From Theocolax elegans (Eukaryota > Arthropoda > Insecta > Hymenoptera > Cerocephalidae), in NCBI GenBank assembly GCA_026168455.1, contig CM047427.1, positions 59,287,249 through 59,351,248 of the forward strand: a DNA stretch of 64,000 nucleotides. The letters run 5' to 3'. The notes beneath the pieces were generated by a model. That model searched no databases, was not told where the DNA came from, and was given only the letters and a program-made list of their open reading frames with translations. Made by a program: the position numbers and the translations under genes. Every line of letters begins with the position of its first letter. Position 1 is the first letter of the stretch. Of this stretch, positions 33,292 through 46,479 are shown in pieces.

Positions 33292-34090
33292 AGTTAATGC
33301 CTCCACGCCGTAGGTCGGCTCATCCGACTTCCACATACAAATTATCCTTTGATAATAGTACATTAATAGATAGTACTATTTATCTCAATCATTCGAATCG
33401 GTTGACACATAGCCTATCTCTTTAAGTCCTTTTTAAATTTAAGAATATACAACTTTATTACATAAATGTACAAAATTCTATCTGATGCGTCGGCGGTGTA
33501 GGTTCATACAAGTCATTAACCATATTTTCATATCCTAAATGATTTACAGATTAGTCTTCTAGCAATGTAGTGAATTAGGGAGTGTCGTCTGTCTCACAAA
33601 TTCTACTATTACTATTATTCCTTTTACTATGATTATTTGAAATCATTGAATAAAACATATTTATTAAATCATTAAAATAATAGACGTTGCTAGTATTATA
33701 TATATCAAAATATTTCCTGTTCGTTTAAACAATTTAATTATTATTATAAACTTCTATAAATATATTTTGGCTTATCTATTTGACACACAAATGCGGATAT
33801 CTATTGTTATATCTCTATACTAAAAATTTTTACAGTAATGCAATTAGGGCAGGATACCGAAGGACACGTCGAGAACTTATTCATCCAATAGGCTAAAATT
33901 TTAACAGTAACCACTAAACATCATATTGATCTAGTTAGTTGAAACAGAAATAAAAATTATAGAATTATAATAATTAATTTGTAAAGTAATTGGAAACTAT
34001 TCAAGTCTCATGTAACACACGTATATATATTTGTAATTCTGATATTCAAATGTGTTAAAATTGTGTTTAATAGTTACTATTTCAATTTCA

Positions 34091-34134
34091 GTCGATTCGA
34101 TGAAAATGTTTCCGAAAGATCCTGTGGTAAGTAC
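34091..34134 (+). other. Acceptor-microexon-donor-like block
   Basis: ATTTCAATTTCAG, then about 34 nt beginning TCGATTCGATGAAAATG, then CTGTG|GTAAGTACG looks like a short exon with strong splice sites. It is homologous to the end-block exon-like frames (TTCGATGAAGTGG at 61981). A second copy at 46057-46100 keeps acceptor and donor (GTAAGAACG). It is possibly part of a spliced non-coding host transcript. Confidence 0.35.
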
Positions 34135-34535
34135 GTTGTTATAAATAATCATAATAGGTTGATCCATATAATGACTAACAAAATTATATAGTCAATAAAT
34201 TATTTTCAGAATTTTTGATATTGTTTTATAATAATACTATTTGTTTGAAGGAGAAAGATATTTTTTTAATTCTGCAGATATTTGACTATTACATATAATA
34301 TATAATTTTTCTAAAATTTAATTCAGGTGTGTAATTTAACCTTCTAGCAATTATGTAAATGTTTGCAGTAATATCTTTTTTATCTTTAACATCTGGATAT
34401 AATATAAACAGTTACGATCTAGTTTGCTGTCTATTACTGTTTATTGACTCGTCTAATTTTCACGTAATTCCTAACATTACTTAGTGTCTACAAGGATGCA
34501 CCTATTCCCTTGGTTTGTTAATATTCCTCAAGAAA

Positions 34536-34611
34536 ATAATAGCACTATATCGATATTCACATTTTTAAATACGTAAAAATACCAGCATAGTGCTATAATT
34601 CATCTGACGAG
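34536..34611. ncRNA. Hairpin, class C
   Basis: TAGCACTATATCGATATT on the 5' arm pairs with AATACCAGCATAGTGCTA on the 3' arm; the lower 9 pairs are perfect. The equivalent pairs in the 30273 copy use different bases (AGTGCAGT with ATTGTGCT). The 3' flank is GTTTTTTGTCTCGATGCTGC. A copy at 46455-46528 has lost pairs (AATACT). Confidence 0.6.
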
Positions 34612-37600
34612 TGGAAAGTTTTTTGTCTCGATGCTGCACAGCTCCTATCTGACTTTAAGTTACTCCTCAACATGACTTATATTTTTCAACGATTCACGTA
34701 TAGTCCCTATATAACTCATATGTAGTATATAGATACGTCTTGAATATGTATAAAATTGGGCAGTATTACTCATCTTCTCATCAATCCAAATGTCACAATT
34801 ATTTGCTTAAGTTGCACTGTTGTTATGCATTGTATTGCATTAAGTTGTACTGTTGAAATTCAATGTGATTTATAGATTAGCCTCTTGGAAATATAGTAAA
34901 TTTGGGAATTGCATGTCCCGTTAATCCTAATTTTCCAATTTCTGTTTATTATTGATAAAAGTTTTAATTTAACAGGACGTAATTTAACGTTATGGGCGAA
35001 AGTACTCATTTTTTAAAATTATTAATTTTTTTTATAACAATTGAAAAAAATTCTTCATTTTTAATCAAATTATATTATTATTAATTTTCATTTTTACTCT
35101 TTTGGCTAATTTATGTGTCACAAATGTTTTATAATTAATTATGAGTCTCCGTACTTTTTTCTTTCATGATGGATTATCGCAGGATATGTCAGGGACCACT
35201 TCATCTCAATCAGACTGAAATTTTAAAACTAACTTTTAGATATGATTTTAATCCACCTGAGTGGATCAGACTAAATTACAATTGTAATAAAATAATTCTT
35301 CTTACCAAATTGATTGATTTTATATTTTTGGTGATGCAGGTATTATAGTCAACTTGCTTTTATTCCTCAGATAAATAAAGACATAATACAAGTTGATCTT
35401 ATTTTCAGTATTCAACAATATCTGTAATATGCTTTTTTCTGTCTGAGGAGACGTTAGTTTGTTGTATCAATGCCGTATCGCTAAGATATGACACGTATCT
35501 TCTCCACATTCAGTCAATATCTTCGATTATTATAGGTGTTATGTTTGTTTCGTTTATATTCCTTAGATAAATAAAAGGGACCAATAGTGTTGTGTATTAA
35601 ATATGCATCAATACACTAAAGGTCCCGTTTTTTCATTTGACGAGACTAGTATCTATTGTATTGATACCGTCCTGGTCTGCCTATTATGTAATTTACAGTT
35701 AATTTTTATAGTTATTAAATCTTAATTATTCTTATAGTTATAAAAATTGAAAAAAATTCTATAACTTAACCACCTGAGTGGATCAGAGTAAATTAAAATT
35801 GTAATAAAATAATTTTTCTTACCAAATTGATTAATTTTATATTTTCGGTGTGGTAGGTATCATCTTCTAGTTTCTTCTATTCCTCAGATAAATAAAAACA
35901 TATTACAAGGTAATCTTATTTTCAGAACTCAGGAGTACCTTTAATATGCTTTTTTCTGTCTGAGGACAGGATAGATTTTTGTTTAAATGCCGTCTCGCTA
36001 AGATATGACACGCATCTTCTCCACTTCAATTAATATCTTCTATTATTATAGGTGTTATGATTGGTTTGTTTAGATTCCACAGATAATTAAAAGGAATCAA
36101 TAGTGTTGTATATTAAATATGCATCAAAACACTAAAGTTTCCCTAGTTTTCATTTGACGAGACTAGTATCTATTGTATTGATGCCGTCGTGCTATGCCTA
36201 ATGTGCAAATTACGGTTAATTTTTATACTTATTGAATCATATTCATTCTTATATTTACAAAAATTAAAAAAATTTATTTATTTTTAACCAATTTATATTA
36301 TTAATAATTTTCATTTTTAATCTTTTGGCAAATTTATGTGTCACAGATGTTTTATAATTAATCATAAGACTCCGTACTCCGTTTTTCTTCCATGATGGAT
36401 TATCGCAGGACATGTCCGGGACCACTTCCTCTCAATCAGACTGAAATTTTAAAACTAGCTTTAAGATATGATTTTATTCCACCTGAGTGGATCAGAGTAA
36501 ATTAAAATTGTAATAAAATAATTATTCTTAACAAATTGATTGATTTTATATTTTCATTGTTGCAGTTATTATCTTCAAGTTGCTTCTATTCCTCAGATAA
36601 ATAATAACATATTACAAGATATTCTTATTTTCAGTACTCAAGAATGCCAGTAATATGCTTTTTTCTGTCTGAGGAGTCGATGGTTTGTTGTCTAAATTCT
36701 ATCTCGATAAGATATGACACGCATGTTCTCCACTCCATGATTTTATTCCACCTGAGTGGATCAGAGTAAATTAAAATTGTAATAAAATAATTATTCTTAA
36801 CAAATTGATTGATTTTATATTTTCATTGTTGAAGTTATTATCTTCAAGTTGCTTCTATTCCTCAGATAAATAAAAACATATTACAAGATATTCTTATTTT
36901 CAGTACTCAAGAATGCCAGTAATATGCTTTTTTCTGTCTGAGGAGACGATGGTTTGTTGTCTAAATGCTGTCTCGCTAAGATATGACACGCATCTTCTCC
37001 ACTCCAATTAATATCTTCTATTATAATAGGTGTTGTGTTTGGTTTGTTTATATTCCTCGGATAAATAAAAGGGGCCAATAGTGATGTGTATTAAATATCC
37101 ATCAAAACACTAAAATTCCCTTTTTTCATTTGACGAGACTAGTATCTATTGTATTGATACCGTCGTGGTCTGCCTTATATGTAATTTACGGTTAATTTTT
37201 ATAGTTATTAAATCTTATTTATTCTTATATTTATAAAAATTGAAAATTTTTCATCATTTTTTACCAAATTATATTATCATTAATTTCATTTTTAATATTT
37301 TACCTATTTATGTGTCACAAATGTTTTATAATTAATTATGAGACTCCGTACTCCGTTTTTCTTCCATGATGGATTATCACAAGATATGACTGGGACCACT
37401 TCCTCTCAATCAAACTGGAATTTTAAAACTAACTTTTATATATGATTCTTATCCACCTGAGTGGATCAGAGTAAAATAAAATTGTAATAAATTAATTTTG
37501 CTTACCAAATTGATTGATTTTATATTTTCGGTGTGGCAGGTATTATCTTCAAGTTGCTTCTATTCCTCAGAGAAATAAAAACATATTACAAGATATTCTT

Positions 37601-38540
37601 ATTTTCAGTACTCAAGAATGCCAGTAATATGCTTTTTTCTGTCTGAGGAGTCGATGGTTTGTTGTCTAAATTCTATCTCGATAAGATATGACACGCATGT
37701 TCTCCACTCCATGATTTTATTCCACCTGAGTGGATCAGAGTAAATTAAAATTGTAATAAAATAATTATTCTTAACAAATTGATTGATTTTATATTTTCAT
37801 TGTTGCAGTTATTATCTTCAAGTTGCTTCTATTCCTCAGATAAATAAAAACATATTACAGGATATTCTTATTTTCAGTACTCAAGAATGCCAGTAATATG
37901 CTTTTTTCTGTCTGAGGACACGATAGATTTTTGTCTAAATGCCGTCTCGCTAAGATATGACACGCATCTTCTCCACTTCAATTAATATCTTCTATTATTA
38001 TAGGTGTTATGATTGGTTTGTTTATATTCCTCAGATAAATAAAAGGGACCAATAGCGATGTGTATTAAAAATACATCAAAACACTAAAGTTCCCTTTTTT
38101 TCATTTGACGAGACTAGTACCTATTGTATTGATACCGTCGTGCTATGCCTAATGTGCAATTTACGGTTAATTTTTATACTTATGAATCATATTCATTCTT
38201 ATATTTACAAAAATTAAAAAAATTTATTTATTTTTAACCAAATTATATTATTATTAATTTTCATTTTTAATATTTTAGCTAATTTATGTGTCACAAATGT
38301 TTTATAATTAATTATGAGACTCCGTACTCCGTTTTTCTTCCATGATGGATTATCGCAGGACATGTCAGGGACCACTTCCTCTCAATCAGACTGAAATTTT
38401 AAAACTAGCTTTAAGATATGATTTTATTCCACCTGAGTGGATCAGAGTAAATCAAAATTGTAATAAAATAATTATTCTTAACAAATTGATTGATTTTATA
38501 TTTTCATTGTTGCAGTTATTATGTTAAAGTTGTTTCTATT

Positions 38541-38624
38541 CCTCAGATAAATAAAAACATATTACAAGATATTCTTATTTTCAGTACTCAAGAATGCCAG
38601 TAATATGCTTTTTTCTGTCTGAGG
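38541..38624. ncRNA. Hairpin A, representative (cluster 1)
   Basis: An 84 nt fold. CCTCAGATAAATAAAAAC then ATATTAC pairs with GTAATATG then CTTTTTTCTGTCTGAGG. Above a small internal loop, ATTCTT (38570-38575) pairs with AAGAAT. The terminal loop ATTTTCAGTACTC is invariant among most copies. About 28 pairs with a 13 nt loop is within the size range of animal pre-miRNAs. The mid-stem sequence varies between copies while pairing is kept. Confidence 0.65.
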
Positions 38625-38735
38625 AGACGATGGTTTGTTGTCTAAATGCTGTCTCGCTAAGATATGACACGCATCTTCTCCACTCCAATTAATATCTTCA
38701 ATTATTATAGGTGTTATATTTGGTTTGTTTAGATT

Positions 38736-38820
38736 CCACAGATAATTAAAAGGAATCAATAGTGTTGTGTATTAAATATGCATCCAAACACTAAAGTTTC
38801 CCTAGTTTTCATTTGACGAG
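38736..38820. ncRNA. Hairpin B, representative (GGAA type)
   Basis: CCACAGATAATTAAAAGGAA and AATAGTGTTGTGT on the 5' side face AACACTAAAGTTTCC and TTTTCATTTGACGAG on the 3' side, with a loop around TATTAAATATGCATCC. GGAA/TTCC here replaces GGGACC/GGTCCC found in other B copies. Confidence 0.6.
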
Positions 38821-41800
38821 ACTAGTATCTATTGTATTGATGCCGTTCTGGTCTGCCTATTATGTAAATTACGATTAATTCTTATAATTATTAAATCTTA
38901 TTTATTTTATATTTATAAAAATTGAAAAAATTTCTTCATTTTTAATCAAATTATATTATTGTTAATGTCATTATTAATCTTTTGGCAAATTTATGTGTCA
39001 CAGATGTTTTATAATATACCATGAGACTGCGTACTCCGTTTTTCTTCCATGATGGATTATCGCAGGACATGTCAGGGACCACTTCCTCTCAATCAGACTG
39101 AAATTTGATAACTAGCTTTAAGATATGATTTTATTCCACCTGAGTGGATCAGAGTAAATTAAAATTGTATTAAAATAATTATTTTTAACAAATTGATTGA
39201 TTTTATATTTTCATTGTTGCAGTTATTATGTTCAAGTTGCTTCTATTCCTCAGATAAATAAAAACATATTACAAGATATTCTTATTTTCAGTACTCAAGA
39301 ATGCCAGCAATATGCTTTTTTCTGTCTGAGGAGACGATAGTTTGTTGTCTAAATTCTATCTCGATAAGATATGACACGCATCTTCTCCACTCCAATTAAT
39401 ATCTTCTATTGTAATAGGTGTTATGTTTGGTTTGTTTATATTCCTCAGATTAATAAAAGGGGCCAATAGTGATGTATATTAAATATACATCAAAACACTA
39501 AAGTTCCCTTTTTTCATTTGACGAGACTTGTATCTATTATATTAATACCGTCGTGGGCTGCCTTATATGTAATTTACAGTTAATTTTTATAGTTATTAAA
39601 TCTTAATTATTCTTATATTTATAAAAATTGAAAAAATTTCTATAACTTAACCACCTGAGTGGATCAGAGTAAATTAAAATTGTAATAAAATAATTTTTCT
39701 TACCAAATTGATTAATTTTATATTTTCGGTGTGGTAGGTATCATCTTCTAGTTTCTTCTATTCCTCAGATAAATAAAAACATATTACAAGGTAATCTTAT
39801 TTTCAGAACTCAGGAGTACCTTTAATATGCTTTTTTCTGTCTGAGGACAGGATAGATTTTTGTTTAAATGCCGTCTCGCTAAGATATGACACGCATCTTC
39901 TCCACTTCAATTAATATCTTCTATTATTATAGGTGTTATGATTGGTTTGTTTAGATTCCACAGATAATTAAAAGGAATCAATAGTGTTGTGTATTAAATA
40001 TGCATCCAAACACTAAAGTTTCCCTAGTTTTCATTTGACGAGACTAGTATCTATTGTATTGATGCCGTTCTGGTCTGCCTATTATGTAAATTACGATTAA
40101 TTCTTATAATTATTAAATCTTATTTATTTTATATTTATAAAAATTGAAAAAATTTCTTCATTTTTAATCAAATTATATTATTGTTAATGTCATTATTAAT
40201 CTTTTGGCAAATTTATGTGTCACAGATGTTTTATAATTAATCATAAGACTCCGTACTCCGCTTTTCTTCCATGATGGATTATCGCAGGACATGTCAGGGA
40301 CCACTTCCTCTCAATCAGACTGAAATTTGATAACTAGCTTTAAGATATGATTTTATTCCACCTAAGTGGATCAGAGTAAATTAAAATTGTAATAAAATAA
40401 TTATTCTTAACAAATTGATTGATTTTATATTTTCATTGTTGCAGTTATTATCTTCAAGTTGTTTCTATTCCTCAGATAAATAAAAACATATTACAAGATA
40501 TTCTTATTTTCAGTACTCAAGAATGCCAGTAATATGCTTTTTTCTGTCTGAGGAGTCGATGGTTTGTTGTCTAAATTCTATCTCGATAAGATATGACACG
40601 CATGTTCTCCACTCCATGATTTTATTCCACCTGAGTGGATCAGAGTAAATTAAAATTGTAATAAAATAATTATTCTTAACAAATTGATTGATTTTATATT
40701 TTCATTGTTGCAGTTATTATCTTCAAGTTGCTTCTATTCCTCAGATAAATAATAACATATTACAAGATATTCTTATTTTCAGTACTCAAGAATGCCAGTA
40801 ATATGCTTTTTTCTGTCTGAGGAGTCGATGGTTTGTTGTCTAAATTCTATCTCGATAAGATATGACACGCATCTTCTCCACTCCATGATTTTATTCCACC
40901 TGAGTGGATCAGAGTAAATTAAAATTGTAATAAAATAATTTTTCTTACCAAATTGATTAATATTATATTTTCGGTGTGGTAGGTATCATCTTCTAGTTGC
41001 TTCTATTCCTCAGATAAATAAAAACATATTACAAGGTAATCTTATTTTCAGAACTCAGGAGTACCTTTAATATGCTTTTTTCTGTCTGAGGACACGATAG
41101 ATTTTTGTTTAAATGCCGTCTCGCTAAGATATGACACGCATCTTCTCCACTCCAATTAATATCTTCTATTATTATAGGTGTTATGATTGGTTTGTTTAGA
41201 TTCCACAGATAATTAATAGGAATCAATAGTGTTGTATATTAAATATGCATCAAAACACTAAAGTTCCCTTTTTTCATTTGACGAGACTAGTATCTATTGT
41301 ATTGATACCGTCGTGGTCTGCCTTATATGTAATTTACGGTTAATTTGTATAGTTATTAAATCTTATTTATTCTTATATTTATAAAAATTGAAAATTTTTC
41401 ATCATTTTTTACCAAATTATATTATCATTAATTTTCATTTTTAATATTTTACCTATTTATGTGTCACAAATGTTTTATAATTAATTATGAGACTCCGTAC
41501 TCCGTTTTTCTTCCATGATGGATTATCACAAGATATGACAGGGACCACTTCCTCTCAATCAAACTGGAATTTTAAAACTAACTTTTATATATGATTCTTA
41601 TCCACCTGAGTGGATCAGAGTAAAATAAAATTGTAATAAATTAATTTTTCTTACCAAATTGATTGATTTTATATTTTCGGGGTGGCAGGTATTATCTTCA
41701 AGTTGCTTCTATTCCTCAGAGAAATAAAAACATATTACAAGGTAATCTTATTTTCAGAAATCAGGAGTACCTATAATATGCTTTTTTCTGTCTGAGGAGA

Positions 41801-42901
41801 CGATAGTTTGTTGTCCAAATGCCGTACCGCTAAGATATATCACGCATCTTCTCCACATACAGTCAATATCTTCGATTATTATAGGTGTTATGATTGGTTT
41901 GTTTATATTCCTCAGATAAATAAAAGGGACCAATAGCGATGTGTATTAAAAATACATCAAAACACTAAAGTTCCCTTATTTTCATTTGACGAGACTAGTA
42001 CCTATTGTATTGATACCGTCGTGCTATGCCTAATGTGCAATTTACGGTTAATTTTTATACTTATGAATCATATTCATTCTTATATTTACAAAAATTAAAA
42101 AAATTTATTTATTTTTAACCAATTTATATAATTAGTAATTTTCATTTTTAATCTTTTGGCAAATTTATGTGTCACAGATGTTTTATAATTAATCATGAGA
42201 CTCCGTACTCCGCTTTTCTTCCATGATGGATTATCGCAGGACATGTCAGGGACCACTTCCTCTCAATCAGACTGAAATTTTAATACTAGCTTTAAGATAT
42301 GATTTTATTCCACCTGAGTGGATCAGAGTAAATCAAAATTGTAATAAAATAATTATTCTTAACAAATTGATTGATTTTATATTTTCATTGTTGCAGTTAT
42401 TATGTTAAAGTTGTTTCTATTCCTCAGATAAATAAAAACATATTACAAGATATTCTTATTTTCAGTACTCAAGAATGCCAGTAATATGCTTTTTTCTGTC
42501 TGAGGAGACGATGGTTTGTTGTCTAAATGCTGTCTCGCTAAGATATGACACGCATCTTCTCCACTCCAATTAATATCTTCAATTATTATAGGTGTTATAT
42601 TTGGTTTGTTTAGATTCCACAGATAATTAAAAGGAATCAATAGTGTTGTGTATTAAATATCCATCAAAACACTAAAGTTTCCCTAGTTTTCATTTGACGA
42701 GACTAGTATCTATTGTATTGATGCCGTCCTGGTCTGCCTTATATGTAATTTACGGTTAATTTTTATAGTTATTAAATCTTATTTATTCTTATATTTATAA
42801 AAATTGAAAAAATTTCATTATTTTTTACCAAATTATATTATTATTAATTTTCATTTTTAATATTTTAGCTAATTTATGTGTCACAAATGTTTTATAATTA
42901 A

Positions 42902-42980
42902 TTATGAGACTCCGTACTCCGTTTTTCTTCCATGATGGATTATCGCAGGACATGTCAGGGACCACTTCCTCTCAATCAGA
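42902..42980 (-). other. Exon-like frame in each 700 bp unit
   Basis: On the minus strand AAAATTTCAG precedes a frame reading LIERKWSLTCPAIIHHGRK then TEYGVS and TAA at 42902. Most of the 27 unit blocks keep this frame and, in many, the stop (exceptions: an internal stop at 43641 and 61698, extension at 58161 and similar copies). The same frame appears in the diverged, oppositely oriented end blocks (PAIIHH, YGIS). It lacks a start codon, so it would be a last exon. Alternatively the block is conserved for another reason. Confidence 0.35.
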
Positions 42981-43916
42981 CTGAAATTTTAAAACTAGCT
43001 TTAAGATATGATTTTATTCCACCTGAGTGGATCAGAGTAAATTAAAATTGTAATAAAATAATTATTCTTACCAATTTAATTGATTTTATGTTTTCGGTGT
43101 TGCAGGTATTATCTTCAAGTTGCTCCTATTCCTCAGATAAATAAAAACATATTACAAGATATTCTTATTTTCAGTACTCAAGAATGCCAGTAATATGCTT
43201 TTTTCTGTCTGAGGAGACGATGGTTTGTTGTCTAAATGCTGTCTCGCTAAGATATGACACGCATCTTCTCCACTCCAATTAATATCTTCAATTATTATAG
43301 GTGTTATATTTGGTTTGTTTGGATTCCACAGATAATTAAAAGGAATCAATAGTGTTGTGTATTAAATATGCATCAAAACACTAAAGTTTCCCTAGTTTTC
43401 ATTTGACGAGATTAGTACCTATTGTATTGATGCTGTCCTGGTCTGCCTATTATGTAATTTACGGTTAATTTTTATAGTTATAAAACTTATTTATTGTTAT
43501 ATTAATAAATATTGAAAAAATTTCTTTATTTTTAACCAAATTATATGATTATTAATTTTCTTTTTTAATCTTTTGGCTAATTTTTTGTGTCTTCAACGTT
43601 TTATAATTGATTATGAGTCTCCGTACTCTGTTTTTCTTCCATGATGGATTACCGCAGGATATGTCATGGATCACTTCATTTCAATCAGACTGAAATTTTA
43701 AATCTAACTTTTATAAATGATTTTAATCCACCTTAGTGGAACAGACTGAATTAAAATATTAATAAAATAATCATTCTTACGTAATAGTGTCAAAATTCAT
43801 AATTTGTGCAAAAAAAGAATATATCATTTTTTTAATAAAATTTTTGTATTTTATTGAATTTCTATTCTAATCCTGTGGATGAAAATCATATTTAAAAGAT
43901 ACTTTTATAATTTCGA

Positions 43917-43994
43917 GCCTATTCGATGAAATGGTCGTTTAGATTTCCTGCGATAATACATCATGCGAAAAAATCAGAGTACGGAATCTCATAA
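43917..43994 (+). other. Inverted end block of cluster 1, exon-like frame
   Basis: The plus strand reads SMKWSFRFPAIIHHAKKSEY then GIS and TAA at 43992-43994, aligning without indels from KWS to the stop with the unit frame LIERKWS...YGVS. The acceptor is damaged here (TTTCGAG). The block is the reverse complement of the unit's CATGATGGATTATCGCAGG region, so the cluster ends in an inverted repeat (43610-43690 against 43915-44010). Confidence 0.4.
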
Positions 43995-44009
43995 TTTAGT
44001 ACCTTAATT

Positions 44010-44473
44010 TTGTAATATATAAATCAGCAAAAACTTTATACTAAAGTTAATAATAATGTAATTTGCATAAAAAATTATGAAATTATTTAGTCGTTAAAAT
44101 TTAATTATTAATTGTTAAAATTGAATATTATTTTTTTGAATTTTAGCACAGGCTCGGACTCTTAATATATTTTACATACATTTTTCTTAAGGGAATAAGC
44201 TTGATTAAAATTTTGAAAATTTTTTATTTATAATAAGTAACAATTAATTATACAAATTATAAATATGTCCTAAATATCCTATCAAAAATGTGGAGAAGAT
44301 CAGAGTATTATTTATCTGATTCATTAAAATGTTACCATTATTCGCATTCTACGAAATATAGGTCACAATAGTATATGAAATATTTTGGTAATCATTTAAA
44401 AACGTACCCTACTCGTTCTTAGTTAATTTCCAGTTATATGATCATTCGTATTGTAAAAATTAAAATAGGGGGC
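44010..44473. other. AT-rich spacer after cluster 1
   Basis: Homologous to 62060-62530 (CACAGGCTCGGACTCTTAAT-type block, TATTTAGTCGTTA-like runs, TCCTAAATATCCTATCA, ACTCGTTCTTAG). No gene. It is the standard spacer between a cluster end block and the structured element. Confidence 0.6.
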
Positions 44474-44597
44474 ATGGTGGGGCCCCTCCATCGCCCCTAC
44501 CTGTGAGGTACTTCCAACCAGAAAGATTGCTCATATGTTCCCGTCGAGGATAACATCCACGGCGGAAGGCATATCATCAATCCCGTTACCTCTCCTT
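44474..44597. ncRNA. GC-rich structured element, copy 4
   Basis: Cleanest hairpin of the five copies (44534-44573): TATG-TTCC-CGT-(cga)-GGAT-aac-ATCC-ACG-(gc)-GGAA-(g)-GCATA. The 18 nt palindrome ATGGTGGGGCCCCTCCAT opens the element. It sits between cluster 1's end spacer and the older hairpins leading into cluster 2. The minus-strand frame reads RGNGIDDMPSAVDVILDGNM then TGA in this copy. Confidence 0.55.
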
Positions 44598-45091
44598 AAA
44601 GAAATAAAAAGTTATGCGAAACATTAGGGCGCATTACTAAAATTAATATTTTTGCACAACTATGTAACAGATAATATTACGCATCGGTTAGAAAAAAGTT
44701 AAAGGGAGCTAGTGCATACTTTATGTAACAACATATGACATATCGTTTGATTTCTGAGTGATCTATTGTTCAACTTTTGAGAAATGCATATATTTTAGGA
44801 GTATGGTTTATCCCATTCATCCCAGTGTTACGATTGTACTGTTTAATTAGTTTATCGGTATTAAATTGTCATGTAATATATTCTTAATCATATTTGAATT
44901 TCCTCTAATTGTACTTGTGATTTTGTTAGTTCTATGATTTTTTCTAGTTTTATCATATTTTTATACAATATTGGTATACATATAAAACAATTATCATATT
45001 GAGAATCCTTTATTACTTACGAGTATGTTATCTTCTCAATGCCGTTTGAAGTCTTCAAAGATAGAACTGTTCACTTCGGTGTATTTGTTTT

Positions 45092-45181
45092 CCTCGGATG
45101 AAGAGCATTTCATAATCGAAATTTTCGTGTGCGATAGAGATAAAACTTTGGTTCTCAATTGCATTTTCTCCATTGAGTCGG
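45092..45181. ncRNA. Hairpin, class D, second copy
   Basis: TCCTCGGATGAAGAGCA faces TGCATTTTCTCC and GTCGG. The tip ATCG (45115-45118) pairs with CGAT (45132-45135). It is homologous to 33201-33291, where the tip is ACCG/CGGT. The minus frame SDSMEKMQLRTKVLSLSHTK over it is incidental to the fold. Confidence 0.6.
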
Positions 45182-46479
45182 AAGTTAATGCCTCCATGCC
45201 GTAGGTCGACTCATCCGACTTCCACGTACAAATTACCCTTTGATAATAGTACATTAATAAATGATACTATTTATCTCAATCATTTGAATCGCTTGACACA
45301 TAGCTTATCTCTTTAAGTCCTTTTTAATTTTAAGAATATACACCTTTTTTACATACACAACATTAAAAAAAAAGAAATGTACAAAATTTTATCTGAAGCG
45401 TCGGCGGTGTTGGCTCATACAAGTCGTTAGCCGTATTTCTATATCCTAAATTATTTACAAATTAGCCTTATAGCAATGTAGTGAATTGGGGAGTGTCATG
45501 TGTCTCACTAATTATACTGTTACTGTTCTTCCTTCTACTATGATTATTTGAAATCTTGAATAAAACATATTTATTAAATCATTAAAATAATAGACGTTGC
45601 TAGTTCTTGATGAGCATGCCAGGTCTACAATGTAAATAAAATGGTTATTAACAATAATTATTATTAACATATTATTAACAATAATCAAATTAAATTTTTA
45701 TAAACTTCTATAAATATATTTTGGCTTATCTATTTGACACACAAATGCGAATGACTATTGTTATCTCTCTAAACTAAAAATTATTACAGTAACGCAATTA
45801 CGGCAGGATATCGCAGAATACCGCAGGATACCTTGGGAACTTATTCGTCCAATAGGCTAAAATTTTAACAGTAACCACTAAACATCGTATTGATCTACTT
45901 AATTGAAACAGAAATAAAAATTATAGAATTATAATAATTAATTTGCAAAATAATTGCAAAATATTAAAGACTCATATAATACACGTATATATATTTGTAA
46001 CTCTGATATATTCAAATGGGTAATGATTGTGTTCAATAGTTACTATTTCAAATTCAGTCGATTCGATGAAAATGTTTCCGAAAGATCCTGTGGTAAGAAC
46101 GTTCTTATAAATAATCATAATAGGTTGATCCATATAATGACTAACAATATTATATAGTAACTAAATTATTTTCAGAATTTTTGATAATGTTTTATAATAA
46201 TACTATTTGTTTAAAGGAGAAGGATATTTTTTTCATTCTGCAGATATTTGACTACTACATATTATATAAAATTTTTCTAAAATTTAATTAAGGTGTGTCT
46301 TTTAATCTTTTTTATCTTTAACATCTGGATATATATAAACTATTACGATCTAGTTTACTGTCTATTACTGTTTATTAACTCGTCTAATTTTCACGTAATT
46401 CCTAACATTACTGAGTGTCTACAAGGATGCACCTATTCTCTTAGTTTGTTAATATTCCTCAAAAAAATAATAATACTAT

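Larger units (their letters stand above)
35100..43776. repeat. Young hairpin cluster 1, 700 bp units
   Basis: Roughly ten units start with a CATGATGGATTATCGCAGGA block (35165, 36391, 37365, 38341, 39048, 40270, 41514, 42221, 42931, 43641; a few vary). A unit normally holds that block, a possible short intron ending TGCAG, hairpin A, a linker with ATATGACACGCATCTTCTCC, hairpin B, the flank GTATTGATGCCGTC and AT-rich spacer. I count about 15 A hairpins (for example 35357, 35881, 36592, 36859, 38541, 41007, 43130) and 11 B hairpins (for example 35570, 36080, 38736, 43325). Partial units with A only, such as 36592-36859, show repeated unequal exchange. Confidence 0.9.
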
